NCBI GenBank assembly: GCA_000245075.1
Contig: JH600021.1
Span: 1-46,810 of the forward strand
Direction: 5' to 3'
Length of the DNA stretch: 46,810 nt
From: Acetobacteraceae bacterium AT-5844
GTDB taxonomy: Bacteria; Pseudomonadota; Alphaproteobacteria; Acetobacterales; Acetobacteraceae
Made by a program: the position numbers and the translations under genes. The notes beneath the pieces are model-generated. The model was not told the origin of the DNA. It saw only the letters and a list, made by a program, of their open reading frames with translations, and searched no databases. Positions 22,957 through 31,149 of this stretch are shown here, piece by piece. Each line of letters starts with the position of its first letter. Positions within the stretch are counted from its first letter, which is position 1.

Positions 22957-24495
22957 ATGATGGCTCCTTCGTTGCATCGCCGTTCCCTTCTTCTCTCCAC
23001 CGCGGGACTGCCGCTCCTGGCGCGCCCTGCCCCCGCCCAGCCCGCAGCCGACCACTTCAGGGTGGTCACGTCGCAGGAGATCAACGGGCTGGACCCTGCC
23101 CGCTCCGGTTACATCTTCACCCGCATGCAGGTGCTGGAAACCCTGCTCGGCGCTGATGATGGCGGCTTGCCGGTGCCGGGCCTCGCCCGGTCCTGGACCC
23201 TGTCGGAAGACCGCCAGCAATGGCGTTTCCAGCTCCGGCCGGGCGCGCGCTTCCATGATGGGACGCCCGTCACCGCGCAGGCGGTGGTGAACGGCCTGGA
23301 GCGTGCGCGCACCCAATCCGGCCTGCTCGGTAACCTGCCCATTGCCGCCCTTGGGGTGGAGGAAGGGGCGGTCTCCATCCACACCAGCCGGCCCTTTACT
23401 CCCCTGCTGGCCTTCCTGGCGCATTACAGCGCCGGCATTCTGGCGCCTTCAGCCCTCGAAGGGGGCAGCGTGCGCGCCATGATCGGCAGCGGTCCCTACA
23501 AGGTAACCCGCGTGCTGTTGCCGCAGCGGATGGAGGCTGAACGCTCCGAGCACTGGTCCGGCCCCGCGCCCGCCATAGCACGCGTGTCCTACCTCGCCGC
23601 CGGGCGGGGCGAGACGCGTGCCGCCATGGCGGAGAGCGGCCAGGCCGAGCTGGTGGGCCAGTTGGCGCCAGAGACGGTGGAGCGGCTGCGGCGTAGCCCT
23701 CGCGTCACCATCGACACCCGCGCCATTCCGCGCACACGGCTCATCAAGCTCAACTGCAACCTGCCCCTCTTCCGCGATCTCGATGCCCGCCGCGCCCTCA
23801 GCCTGGCGCTGGACCGGAAGGGCATGGCCACGGCGCTGCTGCGCTCTCCCGCCTCCATGGCCACGCAGCTTTTCCCGCCTGCCATGGCGGAATGGCATGT
23901 ACCTGCCCTGCCACCCCTGACGCGCGACCGCGCCGAAGCACGCCGCCTGCTGGCCGGACTTGGCTGGCAGCCCGGGGCGGAGGGCGTGCTGGTGCGTGAT
24001 GGCCAGCCTTTCTCCTTCACGCTGCGCACCTTCTCCGATCGCCCGGAACTGCCGGGGCTGGCCACGGCCATGCAGGCTCAGCTGCGGGAGATCGGCATCG
24101 ACATGAAGGTGGCCGTGGTGAACAGCGGCGAGATCCCGGCCGGCCACAAGGACGGCACGCTGGAAGCGGCGCTGATGGCACGCAACTTCTCCCTGGTGCC
24201 GGACCCGCTCGGCACCATGATGCAGGATTACGGCCCGCAAGGCGGCGACTGGGGCGCCATGGGCTGGTCCAGCGCTGAGCTCAACACGGTGCTGGAGAAG
24301 CTCGGCGCCACGGCGGACCCTGCCGAACGCGCCGCCCTGCGCGGCCGCGCTTCCACCATCCTGCATCAGGAGTTGCCGGTCCTCCCCGTGAGCTGGTTCG
24401 ATCTGGCGACGGCGGTTTCGAAGCAGGTGAAGGGCCTCACCGTCGATCCGCTGGAACTCTCCTACCGCATCGCGGGGGCCGCATGGGCACGCTGA
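22957..24495 (+). CDS. ABC transporter substrate-binding protein, family 5 (nickel/peptide/metallophore type)
   Basis: A 512-residue periplasmic binding protein. Its N-terminus is a signal peptide (LHRRSLLLSTAGLPLLARPA, cleavage near PAPAQ). The family-5 core follows: VVTSQEINGLDPARSGYIF, MQVLETLLGADDGG, LARSWTLSEDRQQWRFQLRP, MIGSGPYKV and LDARRALSLALDRKGMA. It is the first gene of a four-gene importer directly behind a Zur-like box, so I infer a zinc-related ligand such as a metal-metallophore complex, in the manner of CntA. Nickel, peptide or glutathione remain possible. The start may be ATG 22957 or the adjacent ATG 22960. Confidence 0.9.
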   Translation: MMAPSLHRRSLLLSTAGLPLLARPAPAQPAADHFRVVTSQEINGLDPARSGYIFTRMQVLETLLGADDGGLPVPGLARSWTLSEDRQQWRFQLRPGARFHDGTPVTAQAVVNGLERARTQSGLLGNLPIAALGVEEGAVSIHTSRPFTPLLAFLAHYSAGILAPSALEGGSVRAMIGSGPYKVTRVLLPQRMEAERSEHWSGPAPAIARVSYLAAGRGETRAAMAESGQAELVGQLAPETVERLRRSPRVTIDTRAIPRTRLIKLNCNLPLFRDLDARRALSLALDRKGMATALLRSPASMATQLFPPAMAEWHVPALPPLTRDRAEARRLLAGLGWQPGAEGVLVRDGQPFSFTLRTFSDRPELPGLATAMQAQLREIGIDMKVAVVNSGEIPAGHKDGTLEAALMARNFSLVPDPLGTMMQDYGPQGGDWGAMGWSSAELNTVLEKLGATADPAERAALRGRASTILHQELPVLPVSWFDLATAVSKQVKGLTVDPLELSYRIAGAAWAR

Positions 24496-25427
24496 TCCGC
24501 ACGCTTGGCGGACGCGCGGCGCAGGCCGTGCTGGTGGCACTGCTCGTCGGCACAGCCTGCTTCCTGATGGTGCGTGTCCTGCCGGGCGACATGGCCTACC
24601 GCATCGCCGCCAGCCGCTTCGGCTACGACATGGTGGACAGTGCCGCGGCCGAGGCCGTGCGGCAGGAGCTGGGGCTGGACCGGCCCTGGTTCATCCAGCT
24701 TGGTGCCTGGTTCGCTGATCTGGCGCGGTTCGATCTCGGTACCTCCCTGGCATCGGGGGAAGAGGTGGTGGACGCGCTGGCGGTTCAGCTTGGCCACACA
24801 CTGTTGCTTTCGGTCAGCGCATTGGCGCTGTCGCTTCTCATTGGCCCGCCGTTGGGGGCGCTGGCGGGGCTGCGGCAGGGCGGATGGTGGGACGGCGCGT
24901 TGCTCGCCCTCTCAGCCGCGCTACGCGCCGTGCCGGCCTTTGTCATCGGCGTCGCGCTGATGATCTGGCTGGCGGTGGAATGGGAATGGCTGCCCGCCGG
25001 CGGCGTTGGCGGCTGGCGGGAGGTGGTACTGCCCGCATTGACGCTGGCCCTGGGTCTCGCCGCCGCCTCGTCGCGCGTGGCGCGGGATGCCGTGGGGGCG
25101 GTGGTCGCCTCGCCCTTCTTTGGCTTCGCGCGGATGAAGGGGCTGGGAGATGCCGCCGCCTTCCGCCGCCACGGCGTACGCAATGCCGCCATTCCCGTTG
25201 TGGCTTATCTCGGCCTCCAATTGGTCGTGCTGATCGAGGGCATGGTGGTGGTGGAATCCCTCTTCGCCTGGCCGGGCATCGGCCACGCGCTCGTTCATGC
25301 GGTGCTGGGGCGGGATATCCCCATGGTCCAGGGCACCGCGCTGGTGATGGGCCTGCTCTTCGTCACGCTGAACGCACTGACCGATCTTGCCTGCTGGCTT
25401 CTGGACCCGAGGCGCCGCGCCCAATGA
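24483..25427 (+). CDS. ABC transporter permease, DppB/NikB type
   Basis: A 314-residue inner-membrane permease with six transmembrane helices and the DppB/NikB family start (FLMVRVLPGDMA), the FDLGTSLASG periplasmic motif, and the cytoplasmic EAA loop around RMKGLGDAAAFRRHGVRNA that docks the ATPase. The C-terminal VVVESLFAWPGIGHALVHAV and RRRAQ end are typical. It overlaps the binding-protein gene by 13 bp and its stop overlaps the next permease start by 4 bp (ATGA), so the operon is translationally coupled. Confidence 0.93.
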   Translation: MGTLIRTLGGRAAQAVLVALLVGTACFLMVRVLPGDMAYRIAASRFGYDMVDSAAAEAVRQELGLDRPWFIQLGAWFADLARFDLGTSLASGEEVVDALAVQLGHTLLLSVSALALSLLIGPPLGALAGLRQGGWWDGALLALSAALRAVPAFVIGVALMIWLAVEWEWLPAGGVGGWREVVLPALTLALGLAAASSRVARDAVGAVVASPFFGFARMKGLGDAAAFRRHGVRNAAIPVVAYLGLQLVVLIEGMVVVESLFAWPGIGHALVHAVLGRDIPMVQGTALVMGLLFVTLNALTDLACWLLDPRRRAQ

Positions 25428-26206
25428 CCCTCTCGCCTAAGCGCCTGCTGGGCGGCCTACTTCTGGCCGCCGTGGCGGGCTTCGCCCTGCTGGCGCCGCT
25501 CCACGGCGCCGACCCGCTGAAGCAGAACCTTTCCGACGCGCTGCTACCGCCCGGCGGCGCCTATCCGCTCGGAACCGACCATCTCGGGCGTGACCTGCTG
25601 GCACGTCTTGCCGCTGGCGCGAGGCTTTCCTTTGGCTTCGCCCTGCTGGCGGCGATGGCCGCGGCACTGCCGGGCACCCTGCTCGGCCTGTTGGCGGCGT
25701 TGCATGGCGGGTGGCTGGAGCGCCTGCTGCTCGGCCTGGCGGATGCCGTGCAGGCCCTGCCGGCGCTGTTGCTGGTTGTGCTGGTCACGGCCTTCGCGCC
25801 GGGCGACTTCCTGCCACTTTATCTCGGCATCGCCCTGGCTCTCTGGGTGGAGTTCTTCCGCATCAGCCGCAACACGGCCGCAAGCATATTGGCGCGGCCA
25901 CAGGTGGAGGCGGCGCGGCTGCTGGGCTTCGGCACGGGGCATATCCTGCGCCGGCACCTCTGGCCGGAAGTGGCGCCGCTGATTGCCACCCTCTTCGCCT
26001 TCGCCGCCGGTACCGCCGTCACCACCATCGCCGCGCTGGCCTTTGTGGGCGTCGGCGCCCGCCCGCCCATTCCCGAATGGGGGAGCATGATGACCGAGCT
26101 GCTACCTTATTACGCCGAGGCGCCGCTGGCCCTGCTGCTGCCAGGGCTGCTGATCTTTCTCACTGTGCTCGGCTTGCATCTTCTGGCGGGACGGGGGCGC
26201 GCATGA
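25424..26206 (+). CDS. ABC transporter permease, DppC/NikC type
   Basis: A 260-residue inner-membrane permease. It shows the DppC/NikC hallmarks: HPLGTD-like motif YPLGTDHLGRDLLARLAAGA after the first helix, the EAA loop EAARLLGFGTGHILRRHLWP, and the LAFVGVGARPPIPEWGSMM C-terminal motif. The N-terminal cytoplasmic extension is very short. It pairs with the preceding permease to form the channel. ATG 25424 overlaps the upstream stop and fixes the start; its own stop overlaps the fused ATPase start by 4 bp. Confidence 0.93.
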   Translation: MTLSPKRLLGGLLLAAVAGFALLAPLHGADPLKQNLSDALLPPGGAYPLGTDHLGRDLLARLAAGARLSFGFALLAAMAAALPGTLLGLLAALHGGWLERLLLGLADAVQALPALLLVVLVTAFAPGDFLPLYLGIALALWVEFFRISRNTAASILARPQVEAARLLGFGTGHILRRHLWPEVAPLIATLFAFAAGTAVTTIAALAFVGVGARPPIPEWGSMMTELLPYYAEAPLALLLPGLLIFLTVLGLHLLAGRGRA

Positions 26207-27639
26207 GCCTGATTGTCGAGAATCTGCGCGTCACCGGCCCCGAGGGTGTGCTGGTGCGTGGCGCCAGCTTCGCGTTGCAACCCGGCCAGCCGCTGGTGCT
26301 GCTGGGCGAGACCGGCTCCGGCAAATCATTGCTGGCCCAGGCGGTGATGGGCGCACTGCCGCCCGGCCTCGCCGCCGAGGGGCGCATTCTGCTCGATGGG
26401 CAGGACCTGCTGGCGCTCTCCGCCAAGCAGCGCCGCGCGCTTTGGGGGCGGCGAATCGCCATGCTGCCGCAGGAACCATGGGCGGCACTGGACCCTTCCA
26501 TGCGGGCCGCGGCCCAGGTGGAAGAGGTGGACCGGCTGGTGCATGGCCGTGCTGCCACGGAAGCCCGCGCGCTGACCGCCGCGCGGCTGGCCCATCTGGG
26601 TTTGGAGGGGGCGGGACGGCGCTATCCCTTCCAGCTCTCCGGCGGCATGAACCAGCGCGTGGCCCTCGCTGCAACCGAGGCGGCGGGCGCGGGGCTGCTG
26701 ATCGCCGATGAACCCACCAAGGGGTTGGACGCCGAGCTGCGCGACACGGCTGGCCGCCTGCTGCGCGCCGAGGCAGAGGCCGGGCGGATGCTGTTGGTCA
26801 TCACCCATGACGTCGCCCTCGCGCGGCTCCTTGGCGGGCAGGCCATGGTGATGCTGGAAGGCCAGGTGGTGGAGGCAGGCGCCCTGCCCGCCCTGCTGGA
26901 AGCACCTCAGCATGCCTACACCAGGCGCCTTATCGCCGCCGAGCCGGCACATTGGGCGCCCTGGCCGCACCGCGGCAGGGGGCGAAGCGTGGTCGAAGGC
27001 AAGGGCCTGTTCAAACGGCTGGGCGGACAGGAGCTGTTCAGCGGGCTCGATCTCGCCATTGGCGCAGGGGAAGTGGTGGCCATTGCCGGGCGCAGCGGCT
27101 GCGGCAAGACCACGCTGGGCAACCTGCTGCTCGGCCTCACGCAGCCGGACCAGGGCACGATCCGGCGCGGCGATGGGGTGAAGCCTCTTGGCCTGCAGAA
27201 GCTCTATCAGGATCCGCTGGCCGGCTTCGCGCCGCACCAGAGACTGGGCAACGGGCTGGAAGAGTTGCAACGCCGGCACGCCTTACCGGCGGATGCGGCG
27301 CGGCGGCTGCTGCCCCGCCTGCGGCTGAATCCCGCTCTGCTCGCACGCCGGCCTTCGGAGGTATCCGGCGGAGAGTTGCAGCGTTTCGGCCTGTTGCGCG
27401 CGCTGCTGCTGAACCCCGCCTTGCTCTTCGCCGATGAGGCGACCTCCCGCCTCGATCCACTGACGCAGCAGGAGGTCATGACACTGCTCGGGGAATGCGT
27501 GGCTGAGCGCGGCACCGCCCTGCTTCTGGTCACACATGAGATGGCGCTGGCAGAGAAGACGGCCGAACGTGTGGTGAGGCTGCCGGCATTCTCGGAAGGA
27601 AAAGACATCCCACCGCAGGCCCTCGGCCGGCCGGCGTAA
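26203..27639 (+). CDS. fused dual ABC ATPase (DppD-DppF / NikD-NikE type)
   Basis: The 478-residue cytoplasmic protein carries two nucleotide-binding domains in tandem. Domain 1 has Walker A GETGSGKS (35-42), signature LSGGM (145-149) and Walker B LLIADEP (from 165), followed by THDVALA. Domain 2 has Walker A GRSGCGKT (296-303), signature VSGGE (387-391) and Walker B LLFADEA (from 407), followed by THEMALA. In most family members these are two separate genes. Domain 2 is shortened, with little room for the usual C-terminal oligopeptide-binding extension. Domain 1 keeps the HAYTRRLIAAEP motif. It ends the Zur-linked operon and should power the two permeases as an intramolecular dimer. Confidence 0.93.
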   Translation: MSLIVENLRVTGPEGVLVRGASFALQPGQPLVLLGETGSGKSLLAQAVMGALPPGLAAEGRILLDGQDLLALSAKQRRALWGRRIAMLPQEPWAALDPSMRAAAQVEEVDRLVHGRAATEARALTAARLAHLGLEGAGRRYPFQLSGGMNQRVALAATEAAGAGLLIADEPTKGLDAELRDTAGRLLRAEAEAGRMLLVITHDVALARLLGGQAMVMLEGQVVEAGALPALLEAPQHAYTRRLIAAEPAHWAPWPHRGRGRSVVEGKGLFKRLGGQELFSGLDLAIGAGEVVAIAGRSGCGKTTLGNLLLGLTQPDQGTIRRGDGVKPLGLQKLYQDPLAGFAPHQRLGNGLEELQRRHALPADAARRLLPRLRLNPALLARRPSEVSGGELQRFGLLRALLLNPALLFADEATSRLDPLTQQEVMTLLGECVAERGTALLLVTHEMALAEKTAERVVRLPAFSEGKDIPPQALGRPA

Positions 27640-27934
27640 CAGGCATAGCTACGGGTAAGGCACCGACAGGCTGGAGAGCGACTGAAGAACGGGAAGAGTG
27701 TTCCCTACCCTGAGGCCGTTCTTCCGCTGCCGAATACCAGTGGAGCACTCATAACGAAAACGTTACAATACATCCAGGCATTGCGCCGATGTAATGGTCC
27801 GGAGCTTAAAGGGAAACGGAATTGCCTAGGGCGGCTATGAGAAGCCTTCAAAATCCTCCGGACCGAATTTCACCGGGCGACGAAAGCCGGGGAGCTTTGG
27901 TTCGAGCCAGGGGCGAACACCATAAGGGAGCGAT

Positions 27935-29032
27935 ATGGTAGTTCAGCCGACACACCTGGGCGGTGAGGACTTCGTTGGGGCTACTCCGACAGGGCCAGCC
28001 GACGCCAGGAAAACGGTCTTCCAGGAGGATTGGTGGCTCCAGGCGGCTTCGGGCGGAGCGGTGGAGACCATCAGTGTCAATTGGGGCGGAACCGAGGTCG
28101 CCTCCCTGAGCTTCATGCGACATGAGCGGCCTCTCGGCATTCGCTCCCTCGTCATGCCGCCCTATACGCGGACCTTGGGGCCCGTGCTCAACCTGCCCCC
28201 TTCCACCCATTCACGGCGCTGCGCCAACCTGCGCCGCATAGCGACGGAGATCATGCTTGCCCTGCCAAGGCATGATTACTTTTTCCAGCGGCTGGACTGC
28301 GAAGATGAAACCGCTTTTGCTTTCGCGCTCGCAGGCTGCTCCATCGGCCAGCAATTCACCTTCCGCGTCGCCGCGAATGCCGACCCCGCCAAGCTCATGG
28401 AGCGTGTGGACCGCTCCACCGCGCGCCTCATCCGCGCCGCCAGTCGACGGTTGACATTGCAAGAGCATGCGGATTTCGAGCGTTTCGTGGATGTGGCGTA
28501 CCGGCATCACCCCGCGGAGAGGAACAGCCACGACTTCCAGGCGCTGAAGCGGCTGTTCGTCGCCTGTACCCAGCGCCAGCAGGCCATCATTCTCAGTCTG
28601 ACAGATGCGGAAGGGAATGATGTCGCAAGTGTCCTGCTGGTTTGGGGGCACGGCACCCTTTATTATCTGGTGCCGCACCGCGACCGTGAACGATCCGGTG
28701 GCGACGCCAATGCGCTGCTTCTCTGGAGCGCCATGGAATTCGCGCTCGACCGTGGCCTGACCTTCGATGTCGATGGCTATCACTCCGTGGGAACCGCGAA
28801 CTTTCTCAGCAGCTTCGGCTTTCCGCGCCACGCACGGCATCTGGTTACTCACTGCAGCCTTCGTGGGCTGGCACTCAAGGCGTTGCGAGGGTGGTGGAAA
28901 AGCCGGGGAGTAGGAGAGCTGAGGCCCGACCCGCTTTGTGGCATCGAGATGGGGAATGCGCGCCTGCATCGGCGGCTACAGGAGGCGCAGCCAGAACAGC
29001 GCGAAGAGAGGAAAGAGCATATCGGCCGGTAG
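27935..29032 (+). CDS. GNAT / FemAB-like acetyltransferase (BioF2-like domain)
   Basis: The 365-residue protein looks like the GNAT-fold family with a BioF2/FemAB-like domain. Early WWLQAASGG and a PYTRTLGPVLNLPP strand-turn are followed by LPRHDYFFQRLDCEDETAF. The C-terminal core is GNDVASVLLVWGHGTLYYLVP, GDANALLLWSAMEFALDRGL and FDVDGYHSVGTANFLSSFGF, where the acyl-donor site normally lies. Members transfer acyl or aminoacyl groups in cell-envelope or exopolysaccharide synthesis; the substrate here is unknown. AAGGGAG lies 6 nt before ATG 27935. The tail (from about residue 330) is basic and low in conservation. It begins the accessory part of the window. Confidence 0.7.
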   Translation: MVVQPTHLGGEDFVGATPTGPADARKTVFQEDWWLQAASGGAVETISVNWGGTEVASLSFMRHERPLGIRSLVMPPYTRTLGPVLNLPPSTHSRRCANLRRIATEIMLALPRHDYFFQRLDCEDETAFAFALAGCSIGQQFTFRVAANADPAKLMERVDRSTARLIRAASRRLTLQEHADFERFVDVAYRHHPAERNSHDFQALKRLFVACTQRQQAIILSLTDAEGNDVASVLLVWGHGTLYYLVPHRDRERSGGDANALLLWSAMEFALDRGLTFDVDGYHSVGTANFLSSFGFPRHARHLVTHCSLRGLALKALRGWWKSRGVGELRPDPLCGIEMGNARLHRRLQEAQPEQREERKEHIGR

Positions 29033-29326
29033 CAAGGGGCCCGTGCGAACCTCTCATCATTCGTGCCATGATATCGCGACAAGCCGGCAGCGAAGGCTCC
29101 AGGATTCCGCGCTGGCTGTAGCATTTTGGTGCATGGCCATTCTGCGAATCCGCCCCTTGCCAGCAGCAAAGGCAGAGAATGTGATCTCTGGCAGACAAGG
29201 CGGCACTTCTGCCTCCTTGCCGCGCTAAGGGTTACCTCATCGGGCCAGAGTACGCGCGCCCCGCCGCACGCCTGTTGCGCAACCTCTCCCGCTGAGGGGC
29301 ATTCGAAGTTCTGGAGTCCCAAGCCC
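29033..29326. other. 294-bp stretch without a recognisable gene
   Basis: No frame has a credible ribosome-binding site together with plausible protein composition, and I see no strong hairpin or promoter in it. Confidence 0.4.
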
Positions 29327-29455
29327 ATGATGAATTCAATGCTCATACCTCTTGCGGTGATCGTCGTGGTTGCGGTGGCACTGCTACTTTTGAATCGCGC
29401 CGAGTTCCGTGCCGTTTTCCGGAGGCGGAACACACGGCCGCGCCAGGACGAGTGA
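29327..29455 (+). CDS. small single-pass membrane protein
   Basis: A 42-residue ORF with one strong hydrophobic helix (MLIPLAVIVVVAVALLLLNR) followed by a very basic tail (FRAVFRRRNTRPRQDE), so an N-out/C-in topology is likely. GGAG lies 10 nt before ATG 29327. The longer in-frame extension upstream looks non-coding. I do not recognise a family. Confidence 0.45.
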   Translation: MMNSMLIPLAVIVVVAVALLLLNRAEFRAVFRRRNTRPRQDE

Positions 29456-29778
29456 GGCGGCAGGCGAGTGCCGGCCATCAAGCCTGCCTTGGCGCGGACG
29501 GCACGGTATGAGACGCCGCGGCGTATCAGCCGCCAGTTCCTTCGTCTGTCTCAACGGCCTGCAAATGCTGTGCTTCGGCCGGGAGTCATATGTCTGTGCT
29601 GACGCTCAGCCGGATAGTGAACCCTGTTCCGCTTGAGCGTCTCTCGCCGTTCACAAAGCTACAGCCTGGGAAATTTCCGCCGAGTTCAGCGAAACTCCGA
29701 ATACGGCGCACGCTTTCCTGAGCGCATTACGCGGCTGCACGACACAGAGGTGAAGGCCAGGCCCGTAGGAGGAAGCGC
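29456..29778. other. 323-bp stretch without a recognisable gene
   Basis: Base composition is mixed and the frames are short and of poor protein quality. No promoter, terminator or repeat that I can defend is visible, apart from the ribosome-binding site of the following gene at its right end. Confidence 0.4.
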
Positions 29779-30030
29779 ATGGAACGCACCGAGTGGGATA
29801 GCAAGGTACCCGGTTGCTTTGGCGGTTCAGAACTGAACTTTGCCTCGCATCCTCTCTACGAGGATCGGGCATTTGCCTGGCTCACGGAGTTGCGGAAGCA
29901 CGGGATTGGATGGCGGGCGGCTCGTCAGCAGCTGGAGGCCTATCTGGCCAGCGAAGGAGCCTCCGCTGAGCATGTCTCTCGCCAAATAGAATCTGCGAGG
30001 AAAAAGCTTAAGCCGTGGCTGCTTGACTAA
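29779..30030 (+). CDS. small hypothetical protein
   Basis: An 83-residue ORF with an AGGAGG ribosome-binding site about 7 nt before ATG 29779. The product is soluble and helical: YEDRAFAWLTELRKHGIGW followed by RAARQQLEAYLASEGASAEH and a basic, Lys-rich end KKLKPWLLD. The coding quality is good for its size. I do not recognise a family; the pattern would fit a small nucleic-acid- or protein-binding adaptor. Confidence 0.6.
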   Translation: MERTEWDSKVPGCFGGSELNFASHPLYEDRAFAWLTELRKHGIGWRAARQQLEAYLASEGASAEHVSRQIESARKKLKPWLLD

Positions 30031-30133
30031 GCAGATGGGGCTTAGCCAGGGCCTGCTGGAACACTGGGCGATGCCCTGGGACCCCGAAGGTTAAGCCACG
30101 CCCGCGCATCATCGATGTGGACGGGTGACGCTG

Positions 30134-30417
30134 ATGGAAACGACAACAGCGCTGGCCGTCGCGGCCATTGCGTCCACCGCAGCGACGGCGGCCGGAACGG
30201 CGGTTGCCCTCGACAGCGCGAACAAGCAGGCAAAGGCCCCCCGGCAGAAGACATCAAGCTGGCGCCGATCGATCAGGCGGCGGGCTCACTGGCCGGCGCG
30301 CTCAATTCCTACGGTCCCGAGAATCGCTGGCGGGTCTGGAACGACCTGCGCGATACTGGGCTATCGCTCCAGCCTGCGCAGCCCTTACCCGCGGAACCGG
30401 TGAAACGCTCTGCCTGA
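30134..30417 (+). pseudogene. frameshifted small gene (C6 run)
   Basis: From ATG 30134 the frame reads METTTALAVAAIASTAATAA then GTAVALDSANKQAKA, a coherent hydrophobic start. After a run of six C at 30237-30242, coherent sequence continues only in the -1 frame (PAEDIKLAPIDQAAGSLAGA, ENRWRVWNDLRDTGLSL) to a stop at 30417. One extra C would restore a single ORF of about 94 residues. It is therefore a frameshift mutation, a sequencing error in the homopolymer, or slippage. Family not recognised. Confidence 0.5.
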
Positions 30418-30647
30418 CATGGCGAGACTCAGCCAAGCCGACTCCGTCTGGAGCCGGCTGGACTGCAAACTCATTGTGACCTGCCGAAGGCACGAGCGAT
30501 CGGCCACCAGATCGCAGGAGTGGGCGCTCCAGCACTGGCTTGACGCCCGCCAAAGTATCGGCCCCGCTGGACCGCTTTGGGGTACGGTATCCCGGTCGGA
30601 CCTGCATCTGTCCGGCGCTTTTCTGCGGCGACGAAGCGGCGGCACCG

Positions 30648-31016
30648 TTACAGCGTCAGCGCCTCGGCCTCCCAGAGGCCACGGGCGAATTGGATCACCT
30701 CGAAGGCCCCATCGTCAGCCCAGAGGATGCTGAGCACCCTTGTCCCGGCGTGCCACACGTCGAGCCCATAGGGCAGGTCCAGTCTCGTGTGCTGCCGCTC
30801 GAGGGCATGCCGGTAGCCCGGGGACGATGCCTCACCCGGCCCCAGGACGTTGAACGGGGTCCAGTGTTCGATGGTCCAGGCTTCCGTTCGCAGCGCGACC
30901 AGCCGGACCGTGCCGCTCTGGACTTCCAGGGTGCCGCGTTCGCGGACGAGCGCCAGGAGTTGGTCGCGAAGCGCCAGTACCGGGCCGTCACTGGAAGACA
31001 CGAGCCTCAGGGTCAT
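30648..31016 (-). CDS. hypothetical protein
   Basis: A 122-residue soluble protein (MTLRLVSSSDGPVLALRDQL, SGTVRLVALRTEAWTIEHWT, LDLPYGLDVWHAGTRVLSIL). Coding quality is high and the Trp-rich middle suggests a compact alpha/beta domain. GGAGGGG lies about 4 nt before ATG 31016; other in-frame ATGs at 31028 and 31058 lack a ribosome-binding site. I do not recognise the family. It lies 133 bp downstream of nhaA on the same strand. Confidence 0.6.
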   Translation of the reverse strand: MTLRLVSSSDGPVLALRDQLLALVRERGTLEVQSGTVRLVALRTEAWTIEHWTPFNVLGPGEASSPGYRHALERQHTRLDLPYGLDVWHAGTRVLSILWADDGAFEVIQFARGLWEAEALTL

Positions 31017-31149
31017 GCGCCCCTCCATCAGCGTGGTGTCGTCGGGTCGGCTGATCATGCCGGGGCCAACGCCTAGGCACCCCACCTGCTTCCTCCATCC
31101 CTTCGCAAGCGGAATCTACTCCTGTTCAGGGGCATCTTGCCAGACGCCC

